Origin: Formosa agariphila KMM 3901
GTDB lineage: Bacteria > Bacteroidota > Bacteroidia > Flavobacteriales > Flavobacteriaceae
Length of the DNA: 64,000 bases
Direction: 5' to 3'
Assembly (NCBI RefSeq): GCF_000723205.1
Contig: NZ_HG315671.1
Location: 2,329,351 to 2,393,350, forward strand
In this document: one piece after another, positions 34,532 through 43,237 of the stretch
Layout: every line of letters starts with the position of its first letter
How positions within the stretch are numbered: position 1 is the first letter of the stretch
The notes under the pieces: generated by a model
What the model was told of the DNA's origin: nothing
The model's database searches: none
The model's input: the letters and a program-made list of their open reading frames with translations, nothing else
Made by a program: the position numbers and the translations under genes

Positions 34532-35335
34532 TTATTCTATCGTTTCCGCACCTTCAGAAACATCATAAAATGAAGCATCTTTCTTGTCTTCAGATATGTT
34601 TACATCAGAAAACTCAACTTCTTTTTTCACATCTACAGGTTTTCCATCTACCACATTATACCATTGTATCGCCTTTGGTAATTTCACACCATTTACATCT
34701 TGCCAATCTCCATATTTAATATAGCTGAATGTTTTACTTTTCTCTTTAGCAAAAAAGGTCATGGTATAAGCTAACCAAGTCATTTCATTCGTTTTAGCAT
34801 CATAATAAATAATGTATTCATCATCTGGCGACGAACCTACTTCTGCACCATAAGAAATTTTAATTCCTGGATATTCCACACCTTCAAAACGTAATGGTTC
34901 TGCATCACTATATGTAATTCCATCATCTGCTAATACAAAAGGCATTGCATAGAAATAAAACATTAAATTATAATAAAACTTAGGTTTTCCTTTGTAAGCT
35001 GTAGTATATTTAGATTCTAACCACACATCTTTCCCATTATAACCTAACACGTGGTTTGGCATTTCAATATGCGCTTTTCTACTTTTTAATTCGGTAGTCG
35101 TAACCTCTGCCCCATCTGGTTTTTGCATCGTAAATGCTAAAGTTTGCATCGCATTCCAAGCCTCTAAACCACCATGCGCTTCAAAGACCTTTGCTATATT
35201 CTCTGGGTAGTTTTTAGATGCCGTGTCTTGAGTAACGACTTCTTCTAACGTTGCCTGTTCTGTGGTTTTCTTTTCGGTAGATTGCTTACAAGATGCGAAA
35301 GCAACAATAAATAAAAGTAGTAAAATGTTTTTCAT
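34532..35335 (-). CDS. DUF6503 family lipoprotein
   Basis: This 267-residue protein has a lipoprotein signal (ASC, Cys16), a Thr/Glu-rich linker and a beta-rich domain resembling DUF6503: AKVFEAHGGLEAWNAMQTLAFTM near 48 and DEYIIYYDAKTNEMTWLAYTMTFF near 178. The fold resembles LolA/LppX-type lipid-binding barrels, which is only an analogy. It probably sits in the outer membrane facing the periplasm. Divergent from the methyltransferase gene. Confidence 0.75.
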   Translation of the reverse strand: MKNILLLLFIVAFASCKQSTEKKTTEQATLEEVVTQDTASKNYPENIAKVFEAHGGLEAWNAMQTLAFTMQKPDGAEVTTTELKSRKAHIEMPNHVLGYNGKDVWLESKYTTAYKGKPKFYYNLMFYFYAMPFVLADDGITYSDAEPLRFEGVEYPGIKISYGAEVGSSPDDEYIIYYDAKTNEMTWLAYTMTFFAKEKSKTFSYIKYGDWQDVNGVKLPKAIQWYNVVDGKPVDVKKEVEFSDVNISEDKKDASFYDVSEGAETIE

Positions 35336-35399
35336 AGTATTTTATAATGATTTACGGTCTTTGACGAATTCAAAAGGTATTAATTACATCTAAAACATT

Positions 35400-35407
35400 T
35401 ACTTTTG
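35400..35407 (+). promoter_or_regulatory. -7 promoter box (TACTTTTG)
   Basis: An exact TAnnTTTG match lies 13 bases before the ATG of the SpoU-type methyltransferase. Confidence 0.45.
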
Positions 35408-35420
35408 TTTTTTTTAGTTT

Positions 35421-36215
35421 ATGAAAGATATTACAAGCACTCAAAATAGTTACATCAAACAGTTGGTTCAGTTAAAAGACAAGTCTCGAGACCGCAAAAA
35501 ATCGGGAACATTTTTAATTGAAGGGCAACGTGAAATTTCCCTCGCTTTAAAGGGACAGTATACCATAGATACGCTTTTATACTGCAATGATTATATTGAC
35601 AATATTCAAATTGAAACGTTAACATCGGCCGCTACCGAAATTATTCAAGTCTCTAAAGATGTGTACCAAAAATTGGCCTATCGCGATACTACCGAAGGCG
35701 TTATAGCCATAGCTCAATCTAAAACATTAGACTTATCCGACTTGACTTTCGATAAACCTAATCCTTTAATTTTAATTGCTGAAGCTCCAGAAAAACCAGG
35801 AAATATAGGTGCGTTATTAAGAACTGCCGATGCCGCGAATGTAGATGCTTTTATTATAGCGAATCCTAAAACGGACTTATACAATCCAAATATTATTCGG
35901 TCTAGTGTAGGTTGTGTCTTTACCAATCAAGTGGCTTCGGGCAGTACCGATGACATTATTTCGTTTTTAAAATCCAAAAACATTAATATTTTTTGTGCGG
36001 CATTACAAGCTTCAAAACCTTATCACACACAAGACTATACCACAGCAACAGCTTTGGTGGTTGGTACCGAAGCTACAGGTTTAAGCGAAGCGTGGAGAAA
36101 TCAGGCCACACAAAATATTATTATTCCAATGCAAGGCGAAATCGATTCTATGAACGTTTCTGTAGCCGCGGGAATTTTAGTTTTCGAAGCTAAACGTCAG
36201 CGTCAATTCGCTTAA
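35421..36215 (+). CDS. SpoU/TrmH family RNA 2'-O-methyltransferase
   Basis: This 264-residue enzyme has an N-terminal substrate-binding domain (residues 1-105, with KKSGTFLIEGQREISLAL) and a SPOUT knot domain carrying the three SpoU motifs: PGNIGALLRTADAANVDAFI near 118, VVGTEATGLSEAW near 212 and IPMQGEIDSMNVSVAAGILV near 232. It methylates a ribose in rRNA or tRNA using S-adenosylmethionine; the exact site cannot be assigned. It is followed after 28 bases by the M48 peptidase. Confidence 0.9.
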   Translation: MKDITSTQNSYIKQLVQLKDKSRDRKKSGTFLIEGQREISLALKGQYTIDTLLYCNDYIDNIQIETLTSAATEIIQVSKDVYQKLAYRDTTEGVIAIAQSKTLDLSDLTFDKPNPLILIAEAPEKPGNIGALLRTADAANVDAFIIANPKTDLYNPNIIRSSVGCVFTNQVASGSTDDIISFLKSKNINIFCAALQASKPYHTQDYTTATALVVGTEATGLSEAWRNQATQNIIIPMQGEIDSMNVSVAAGILVFEAKRQRQFA

Positions 36216-36243
36216 TTTTTCAGTTAAATTCCCTTTTTAATTT

Positions 36244-37479
36244 ATGACTTCTACGACCTTATTTTACATTATAATTGCCATAATTATTATCGATTTTATA
36301 GTCGATAAGGTTTTGGATGCCTTAAATGCTAAACATTTTAACGATGCATTACCTACAGAGCTACAAGATGTATATGATGACGAAGCGTATAAAAAATCGC
36401 AACGCTATAAGGCAACAAATTATAAATTTGGTTTAATAACATCTACCTTTTCTATTGTTTTAACCTTAGTCTTTTTAGCACTAGATGGCTTTGAGTTTGT
36501 AGATAATATTGCGAGAAGTTTTAGTGATAATCCAATTATTATAGCCATTATTTTCTTTGGAATAATAATGATGGGAAGCGATATCTTAACGACGCCTTTT
36601 AATTATTATCAGACTTTTGTTATTGAAGAACAATTCGGGTTTAACAAAACCACAAAGACTACCTTTATAATAGATAAGATAAAAGGTTGGTTTATGCTTG
36701 CCATAATTGGAGGTGGAATTTTGGCCCTTATTATTTGGTTTTACGATATAGCAGGCGAACAGTTTTGGCTTTATGCTTGGGCTTTAATTGCTGTATTTAG
36801 CCTATTAATGAATATGTTTTATGCTAAATTAATTGTACCTCTTTTTAATAAACAAGTGCCTTTAGAAGATGGTAGTTTACGAGAAAAAATTTCTAATTAT
36901 GCAAACACTGTAGGTTTTAAATTAGATAATATTTTTGTTATAGATGGCTCCAAGCGTAGTACCAAAGCCAATGCGTATTTCTCTGGATTTGGAAGCGAAA
37001 AACGAGTTACTTTATACGATACTTTAATTAACGATTTAACCGAAAACGAAATTGTGGCTGTACTCGCTCACGAAGTTGGGCATTATAAAAAGAAGCATAT
37101 TATTTTTAATCTGTTGGCTTCTATTTTACTTACAGGCGTAACTCTTTTTGTGTTATCGCTATTCATTTCAAACCCGTTATTATCTCATGCTATTGGTGTT
37201 GAGATTCCTAGTTTCCACGTGGGATTAATCGCCTTCGGATTGCTTTACAGTCCGATAAGTGAGTTAACCAGTCTGGTAATGAACATCTTCTCGCGAAAAT
37301 TTGAATATCAAGCCGACGATTATGCTAAAAACACTTATAATGCTAACGACTTGATAACGTCACTTAAGAAATTATCTAAAACCAGTTTGAGCAATTTAAC
37401 GCCACATCCGGCGTATGTGTTTATGCATTACTCGCATCCTACCCTATTTAGTAGGATTAAAAACTTGAAGAAAAGTTGA
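36244..37479 (+). CDS. M48 family (Ste24-like) membrane zinc metallopeptidase
   Basis: This 411-residue multi-helix membrane protein resembles CAAX prenyl protease 1. It has hydrophobic segments near 5-20, 60-80, 97-120, 150-170 and 178-200, then the zinc site LAHEVGHYKKKH near 277 (HExxH). The third ligand region is EFQADDYAKN-like (FEYQADDYAK near 355). The VIDGSKRSTKANAYFSGFG segment before the zinc site is also characteristic. It likely degrades or processes membrane proteins. Possibly cotranscribed with the methyltransferase. Confidence 0.9.
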   Translation: MTSTTLFYIIIAIIIIDFIVDKVLDALNAKHFNDALPTELQDVYDDEAYKKSQRYKATNYKFGLITSTFSIVLTLVFLALDGFEFVDNIARSFSDNPIIIAIIFFGIIMMGSDILTTPFNYYQTFVIEEQFGFNKTTKTTFIIDKIKGWFMLAIIGGGILALIIWFYDIAGEQFWLYAWALIAVFSLLMNMFYAKLIVPLFNKQVPLEDGSLREKISNYANTVGFKLDNIFVIDGSKRSTKANAYFSGFGSEKRVTLYDTLINDLTENEIVAVLAHEVGHYKKKHIIFNLLASILLTGVTLFVLSLFISNPLLSHAIGVEIPSFHVGLIAFGLLYSPISELTSLVMNIFSRKFEYQADDYAKNTYNANDLITSLKKLSKTSLSNLTPHPAYVFMHYSHPTLFSRIKNLKKS

Positions 37480-37700
37480 GTTTTAGTGAGTTGTGAGTTG
37501 GAAACTGATAAATCAAGAACAAACGCCTAACTTTAATACATAGCTTGAAATTATAATCTTGAAATTTAAGAATTATCAACTATTTGTATTTCAGAATAAA
37601 GACGTAATCATCGCTAATATTTAGCCGTTATACAGAACTTGTTTTAGCATCTTAGGTCTAGCATATCCACTACAAAGATTTCGCCATTAACATCTAAACC

Positions 37701-39161
37701 CTAGAGTAAAGGTGATAATAATCGCGCGACTTTCTCTGTAAGTTCATGATACCAAGTACGTGTTTGCCAGCGTTCTAAATCAATTTGATCTGCATCTTTT
37801 AAATCGGTATTAAAAGCCTCTTTAAGCTGTTTATTTACACCTTTATCATACACGATAGCGTTCACTTCAAAATTTAAATCGAAACTACGCATATCCATAT
37901 TTGCGGAACCAACAATAGCAATTTCATCGTCTATAGCCATTGTTTTTGCATGAATAAATCCTTTGTTATAGCGATAAATTTCTACGCCCGATTGAAGTAA
38001 TTTTTCGTAATACGAACTTGCGGCTGCATTTACAATTCTAGAATCTGAGGACCGTGGCACCAAAAGTTTCACTTTTACGCCACTCATAGAGGCGATACAT
38101 AATGCATCCATAATACTTTCGTTTGGCACGAAATAAGGCGTGGTAATTTGAATTTCGCGCTCGGCTAAACTTATTGCCTGTAACAGTGAATATAGAATGG
38201 TTGGTGTTTCCGAATCTGGACCACTAGCTGCGATTTGTACCGCAATATTAGATTTTGTTTCAAAAGTATCGAGGTCGGGAAATAAATGCGCTTGCGGTTC
38301 TATTTCACAATTTGCACAAAAATTCCAATCGCATAAAAACAGATATTGCAAATACCAAACTGCTGGACCTTGAATCTTTAAATGCGTATCTCTCCAATAC
38401 GTAGAAGGTTCTATATTATTGTTGTTATTTATATATCGATCGCTAACGTTTATTCCTCCAACAAAACCAACACGACCATCGATAACAATAATCTTACGGT
38501 GGTTTCTATAATTCATCCTATTCGCTAAATAAATGAGTTTTACTTTGTAAAACGGATAGGCTTCTATGCCGGCATCTCGCAATCTATAAACCAAACTTTT
38601 CCGGATAGAACTACTTCCGAAGTCATCGTACATAAATTTAATTTTCACACCTTCTTTCGCCTTTTTAATTAAAAGTGCTTCAATTTTGCGCCCTATGGTA
38701 TCGTCTGTAAAAATGTAATATTCTATATGAATATGATATTTAGCCGCTTCAATAGCTTTAAAAACTTCCGGAAATTTCTGTTCTCCATTAAGTAAAACAT
38801 CTACTTCATTTTTATTGGTTAACGGACTAGAAATTTCAGTAAACAATAAATGAATCAACCTTTTATTAGACTCTAGAAGTTCGCCTTTATTTTTTATTAT
38901 TTTCTGTGTATAATGTTTTAACTGAACTTCTAATTGCCTTTCGAACTTAATATTACTGAAGAGTTTTTTACTATAAATCTTTCGTGTTCTGTAGTTCATT
39001 CCGAAAGAAAAATAGAATATTATACCAAAAAATGGAACAAATACAACGAGTAGTAAATACGACAGTGTTTTTGTAATGTTATTGGTATCGTAAATAACAC
39101 GCAAGCAAACCAACAGTACAATTAGAATGTAAGCAAGTTGTAAAATTAAACTCCAATCCAT
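37701..39161 (-). CDS. cls: Cardiolipin synthase, phospholipase D family
   Basis: This 486-residue inner membrane enzyme joins two phosphatidylglycerols to cardiolipin. It has two N-terminal transmembrane helices (about 5-22 and 33-52) and two PLD domains with full HxK(x)4D motifs: HRKIIVIDGRVGFVGGINV near 221 and HAKTMAIDDEIAIVGSANMD near 400. Length and order fit bacterial ClsA. It lies 13 bases after a glycosyltransferase gene in a leftward three-gene run. Confidence 0.93.
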   Translation of the reverse strand: MDWSLILQLAYILIVLLVCLRVIYDTNNITKTLSYLLLVVFVPFFGIIFYFSFGMNYRTRKIYSKKLFSNIKFERQLEVQLKHYTQKIIKNKGELLESNKRLIHLLFTEISSPLTNKNEVDVLLNGEQKFPEVFKAIEAAKYHIHIEYYIFTDDTIGRKIEALLIKKAKEGVKIKFMYDDFGSSSIRKSLVYRLRDAGIEAYPFYKVKLIYLANRMNYRNHRKIIVIDGRVGFVGGINVSDRYINNNNNIEPSTYWRDTHLKIQGPAVWYLQYLFLCDWNFCANCEIEPQAHLFPDLDTFETKSNIAVQIAASGPDSETPTILYSLLQAISLAEREIQITTPYFVPNESIMDALCIASMSGVKVKLLVPRSSDSRIVNAAASSYYEKLLQSGVEIYRYNKGFIHAKTMAIDDEIAIVGSANMDMRSFDLNFEVNAIVYDKGVNKQLKEAFNTDLKDADQIDLERWQTRTWYHELTEKVARLLSPLL

Positions 39162-39174
39162 AGGGTGTATTTAA

Positions 39175-40413
39175 CTAATTCAGTTTATTCTTTTCTTCAA
39201 TCCATCGCGACATAAATTTAGTGCTTTGCATACTATGATGTTGCAACATACTGCCTGTAAAATTAGATAAGCGATGTCGTTCTAAATGCTTTTTAATGTT
39301 GTGAATACGCTCTAGAAACTGTTGCTGAAAGTACGACTTATTAAATCGGGAATTATAGTTTTTAAATCCGTATGCTTGTTTTTCATTCCAAAGCGTTTCA
39401 TTGGTATATAAGTCTACGGCTTGCTTAGCAAATACCTCGGCATCGTCTTCAATAAAGCCGTTTGGTTGTTGTGTTCCAAACATACCTTCAGCAGCGATAG
39501 AAGACATGGCACATGGTGTTCCGTTAATCATGGCATCTACCAATTTCCCTTTTAATCCAGCTCCAAAAACTAAGGACGCTATACAAATTTTGGACTGTTT
39601 CATCACTTCATTTACATCGTCTGCAAACCCTTTAATAAAAAAACGGTCTTTAGGTTGATGTAACTGATTTACTTTTTGCGACGCATAAGCGCCATAAATA
39701 TGAAGTTCTGCTTTTGGAAGTTGCTTTTTTATAAGTGGCCAAAGCGTTTGCTTTAAATACAAGACCGATTGATAATTGGGTTCGTGCAGAAAATTTCCGA
39801 TAGTAACAAAGTCTTCACGCTCATTAAATGTTGGTACACCTTGTTGTGTGTTTTCAGAAATTGTTTCTAACATAAAAGGCACATACAACAATAAGTCTTC
39901 TGGAACCTTAAATTTCTGTGTTAAGATGTCCATTTCAACTTCAGAAATCATAATATTTATATCGCATCTGTAAATACTTGCAATTTCACGTTTTGCAAGG
40001 TCACTAAACAAATAAGCATCACTAAATTCGACTTGGTCTTTATATGCCTGCTGACGCCCTTTTCGTAAACAATGTAAATCTTCGGTATCTAAAATTTTGA
40101 TAGCTTTCGGACAACATTCTGTTACTCTCCAACCAAATTGCTCTTCCATCATAAAGCGGTCGAACAAAACGATATCAGGATTTAATTCGGTAATAAAATC
40201 ATCGAAACTAGAATGATTAAGTTCAATCGTTTTTTCCTTTATTCCTAGTGCATTTAAATCGGCGCTTTGCTCACTTTTACTACTTGGACTCGCAAAAGTT
40301 ATCTGGTAATTTTGTAATTGAAAGGCTTCAATAAGCTGCATCATCCGGCTTCCCGCTGCAGACGATTTAGGCTCAGGCCATACAAAACCAATAATAAGTA
40401 CGTCTACTTTCAT
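39175..40413 (-). CDS. Glycosyltransferase, GT4-like
   Basis: This 412-residue protein looks like a GT-B glycosyltransferase: the N-terminal half begins IIGFVWPEPKSSAAGSRMMQLI, and the C-terminal half has TIGNFLHEPNYQSVLYLKQTLWP and the donor-site region CIASLVFGAGLKGKLVDAMI followed by GTPCAMSS. The E-x7-E motif of many GT4 enzymes is not obvious. Acceptor and sugar are unknown. It starts one base before the end of the heme-binding gene and ends just before cls, suggesting one transcript. Confidence 0.8.
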   Translation of the reverse strand: MKVDVLIIGFVWPEPKSSAAGSRMMQLIEAFQLQNYQITFASPSSKSEQSADLNALGIKEKTIELNHSSFDDFITELNPDIVLFDRFMMEEQFGWRVTECCPKAIKILDTEDLHCLRKGRQQAYKDQVEFSDAYLFSDLAKREIASIYRCDINIMISEVEMDILTQKFKVPEDLLLYVPFMLETISENTQQGVPTFNEREDFVTIGNFLHEPNYQSVLYLKQTLWPLIKKQLPKAELHIYGAYASQKVNQLHQPKDRFFIKGFADDVNEVMKQSKICIASLVFGAGLKGKLVDAMINGTPCAMSSIAAEGMFGTQQPNGFIEDDAEVFAKQAVDLYTNETLWNEKQAYGFKNYNSRFNKSYFQQQFLERIHNIKKHLERHRLSNFTGSMLQHHSMQSTKFMSRWIEEKNKLN

Positions 40414-40887
40414 TTATTCGGGCTGCGGCATTAAAGTAAATTTTATACGCAAATGTTCTGCCCATTCTTTTATAGATGCAATGTCGGCATCAGATAATTT
40501 TGCATTGGCATGCATCCAAGTATACGACTCCAACGGCATCTCTTTAGCTTCTACCATCTCGATTAACTCTTCAATTTTATGGTCTTTTTTCTTCAGAGAA
40601 TATGCATTCCATTTACTAAAATTGAAATGTTTTTTACCGTCATTTACATGGTCTGCCATAAAATAATTTACAGGCGTTATGTTACTGTACCACGGATAAT
40701 TTGTATGACTGCTATGGCAATCGTAACAAGACTCTTTTAAAATAAGTCTAACATTTTCTGGAGGATTTGTTTCTTCAAGAAAGGGTTCTATAGACGTTAA
40801 GTCTCCTATATTTTGTTCTGGTTTAAAAAACTGAGCAATTACAAACACTACTAAAATTAGCAATAATATTTTCTTAATACCTTTCAT
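40414..40887 (-). CDS. Heme-binding domain (cytochrome c-like) protein
   Basis: This 157-residue exported protein has a single N-terminal hydrophobic anchor (residues 6-20) and a heme-binding motif CYDCH (Cys54, Cys57, His58) within the sequence pattern of the Haem_bd domain (SSHTNYPWYSNITPVNYFM, then GKKHFNFSKW). It should carry one covalent c-type heme in the periplasm. Its electron partner is unknown. First gene of a leftward run with the glycosyltransferase and cls. Confidence 0.85.
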   Translation of the reverse strand: MKGIKKILLLILVVFVIAQFFKPEQNIGDLTSIEPFLEETNPPENVRLILKESCYDCHSSHTNYPWYSNITPVNYFMADHVNDGKKHFNFSKWNAYSLKKKDHKIEELIEMVEAKEMPLESYTWMHANAKLSDADIASIKEWAEHLRIKFTLMPQPE

Positions 40888-40923
40888 TTATTTAAATTTA
40901 GTAATTAAAAATATAACAATTAA

Positions 40924-41493
40924 GTGACTACAGCACAACTTTACGAACAATTAAATGATGTGAATCACTCTCTTGAAAAGCGGGTGCAGTACACCCAACT
41001 TATTTTAGATGACCCATCATTAATTGATAATTTACTAGATATCCTATTTATGGTAGACGATAAACGATCATGTCGTGCTGGATGGGTATTAGAATTTGTT
41101 TGTAAAAAAAATTTACTCATCTTACTGCCTTATTTAGATGAATTCACTTCTAAAATACATCTTGTCCATTTAGATTCTGCTGTGCGTCCTGTGGCAAAAA
41201 TATGCGAATATTTGGCAAAAAATATTAAGATACCGGAAAATAGCTTATTAGAGTTTATGTTTTCAAAGCAACATAAAGAACGTATAATTTCGGTATGTTT
41301 TGATTATATGATTAATGACGAAAAAGTGGCTACAAAAGCATATGCCATGTCGACTTTATATATGTTAGGAAAGGAATTTCCATGGATTCACCCCGAATTA
41401 GTCGTTATTTTAGAACGCGACTTCCCTAGCCAAAGCGCAGCTTATAAAGCAAGAGCCCGCCAAATTTTAAAACGTATAAAGTCTAAAAAATAG
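40924..41493 (+). CDS. Helical-repeat protein upstream of purB, GTG start
   Basis: This 189-residue all-helical protein has the look of HEAT/ARM-like repeats (RAGWVLEFVCKKNLLILLPYLDEF, then AVRPVAKICEYLAKNIK). No catalytic motif is visible. It begins with GTG at 40924; no nearby in-frame ATG precedes the conserved start. Flavobacterial homologues in this position have been labelled adenylosuccinate lyase by proximity, which the sequence does not support. It precedes purB by 112 bases, and purB has its own promoter box. Confidence 0.75.
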   Translation: MTTAQLYEQLNDVNHSLEKRVQYTQLILDDPSLIDNLLDILFMVDDKRSCRAGWVLEFVCKKNLLILLPYLDEFTSKIHLVHLDSAVRPVAKICEYLAKNIKIPENSLLEFMFSKQHKERIISVCFDYMINDEKVATKAYAMSTLYMLGKEFPWIHPELVVILERDFPSQSAAYKARARQILKRIKSKK

Positions 41494-41573
41494 AAATTTA
41501 AACTATTAACATTTCTATAAAATATTTAACGAAATCCTTTTATAATATCTCCTATAAAAGGCTATGAAATGCG

Positions 41574-41581
41574 TATATTTG
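41574..41581 (+). promoter_or_regulatory. purB: purB promoter -7 box
   Basis: TATATTTG, an exact TAnnTTTG match, lies 24 bases before the purB ATG. Confidence 0.5.
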
Positions 41582-41605
41582 GCCTTTAAAAAAAATTAAC
41601 TACAC

Positions 41606-42949
41606 ATGTCAATATCAACACTTAATGCGATCTCGCCAATAGATGGTCGTTATAGAAGCAAAACAAGTTCTTTAGCTCCTTATTTTTCTGAAGAAGCTTT
41701 AATTAAATATAGAGTTCAAGTAGAAATTGAATATTTTATTGCCCTTTGCGAAATTCCGTTACCACAACTAAAAGGATTCGATAACAGTCTTTTTGAAGCA
41801 TTACGTGAGGTTTACAAATCGTTTTCTACTGAAGATGCTTTAGCCATTAAGAAAATTGAAAGTGTTACAAATCATGATGTTAAAGCTGTTGAGTATTTTA
41901 TTAAAGAAAAATTTGACGCTTTAAACATTGCAGAATTTAAAGAGTTTATCCACTTCGGATTAACATCGCAAGATATTAACAATACAGCAATCCCATTAAG
42001 TATTAAAGACGCTTTAAACGAGGTCTACATTCCTAAATTTTTAGCTGTAAAAGAAAAGTTAGAAGCATTATCTATTGAATGGAGAGATGTTCCTATGTTA
42101 GCAAAAACACACGGACAACCAGCTTCTCCTACACGCTTAGGTAAAGAAATAGACGTTTTTGTAGTTCGATTAAACGAACAGTTTAAATTATTAGAAACCG
42201 TTCCTCATGCTGCCAAATTTGGTGGAGCAACAGGAAACTACAACGCACATCATGTTGCGTATAAGCAAATTGACTGGAAAGCATTTGGTAATGCTTTTGT
42301 ACAAGACACATTAGGTTTACACCATTCGTTTCCTACAACGCAAATCGAGCACTACGACCATATGGCAGCTTTATTTGACAATGTTAAACGTATTAATAAT
42401 ATATTAATAGATTTAGATCGTGACATATGGACTTACGTATCTATGGACTATTTTAAACAACGTATTAAAGCAGGAGAAGTAGGAAGTTCTGCAATGCCAC
42501 ATAAAGTAAACCCTATCGATTTTGAAAACAGTGAAGGAAATTTAGGTATGGCAAATGCCATTTTTGAGTACCTTGCTGGAAAGTTACCGATATCTAGATT
42601 ACAACGTGACTTAACAGATAGTACCGTATTAAGAAATGTTGGTGTACCTTTCGGACATACATTAATTGGATTTGAATCGACTTTAAAAGGATTAAATAAA
42701 TTACTTTTAAATGCCGACAAATTTGCTCTAGATTTAGAGAATAACTGGGCTGTTGTTGCCGAAGCTATTCAAACCATATTACGTCGCGAAGGATATCCAA
42801 ATCCGTATGAAGCGCTTAAAGGATTAACGCGAACAAACGAAAAAATAAATCAATTATCTATCTCGAATTTCATTGACACTTTAGAAGTTTCAGACACTAT
42901 AAAATTAGAGTTAAAAGATATTACTCCTAGTAATTATACAGGAATTTAA
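41606..42949 (+). CDS. purB: Adenylosuccinate lyase
   Basis: This 447-residue enzyme of purine synthesis cleaves SAICAR to AICAR and adenylosuccinate to AMP, releasing fumarate. The fumarase/aspartase superfamily signature GSSAMPHKVNPIDFEN near residue 293 holds the catalytic serine loop. HFGLTSQDINNTA near 117 and KTHGQPASPTRLGKE near 167 carry the catalytic histidines. Length is standard. A 71-residue membrane protein gene follows after 14 bases. Confidence 0.97.
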   Translation: MSISTLNAISPIDGRYRSKTSSLAPYFSEEALIKYRVQVEIEYFIALCEIPLPQLKGFDNSLFEALREVYKSFSTEDALAIKKIESVTNHDVKAVEYFIKEKFDALNIAEFKEFIHFGLTSQDINNTAIPLSIKDALNEVYIPKFLAVKEKLEALSIEWRDVPMLAKTHGQPASPTRLGKEIDVFVVRLNEQFKLLETVPHAAKFGGATGNYNAHHVAYKQIDWKAFGNAFVQDTLGLHHSFPTTQIEHYDHMAALFDNVKRINNILIDLDRDIWTYVSMDYFKQRIKAGEVGSSAMPHKVNPIDFENSEGNLGMANAIFEYLAGKLPISRLQRDLTDSTVLRNVGVPFGHTLIGFESTLKGLNKLLLNADKFALDLENNWAVVAEAIQTILRREGYPNPYEALKGLTRTNEKINQLSISNFIDTLEVSDTIKLELKDITPSNYTGI

Positions 42950-42963
42950 TACTTGAAATACAT

Positions 42964-43179
42964 ATGTTTTCTGACAAAACTTCTTTTATATTAACTGTTG
43001 CAGTCGCACTAGGATTTACTATTTGTGGATTACTAGATATTCTGGATAATTTTGTAGTAATTACACTACTGTTAATTGGATTTGTTTTAATCGTTGTCAA
43101 TTTGTTTACTCACGATAAAGTACACGTTGAAGAATACGAAAAACCAAGAGCCACTAAAGAAGATTTTGAACCGTATTAG
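42964..43179 (+). CDS. Small membrane protein after purB
   Basis: This 71-residue protein has two transmembrane helices (about 7-24 and 30-48) and a charged C-terminal tail ending KATKEDFEPY-like (ATKEDFEPY). Its family is not recognised. It is 14 bases behind purB and before the shared terminator, so it is the last gene of the purB transcript. Small size and hydrophobicity limit certainty, but composition and position support a real gene. Confidence 0.65.
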   Translation: MFSDKTSFILTVAVALGFTICGLLDILDNFVVITLLLIGFVLIVVNLFTHDKVHVEEYEKPRATKEDFEPY

Positions 43180-43205
43180 AAGTCATTATTTTAAAATATA
43201 TACAC

Positions 43206-43237
43206 AAAAGCAGCTTTTAAAAAGCTGCTTTTTTTTA
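43206..43237. terminator. Bidirectional terminator between purB unit and rmuC
   Basis: The stem AAAAGCAGCTT/AAGCTGCTTTT is followed by eight T on the plus strand and overlaps the rmuC stop codon. Confidence 0.88.
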
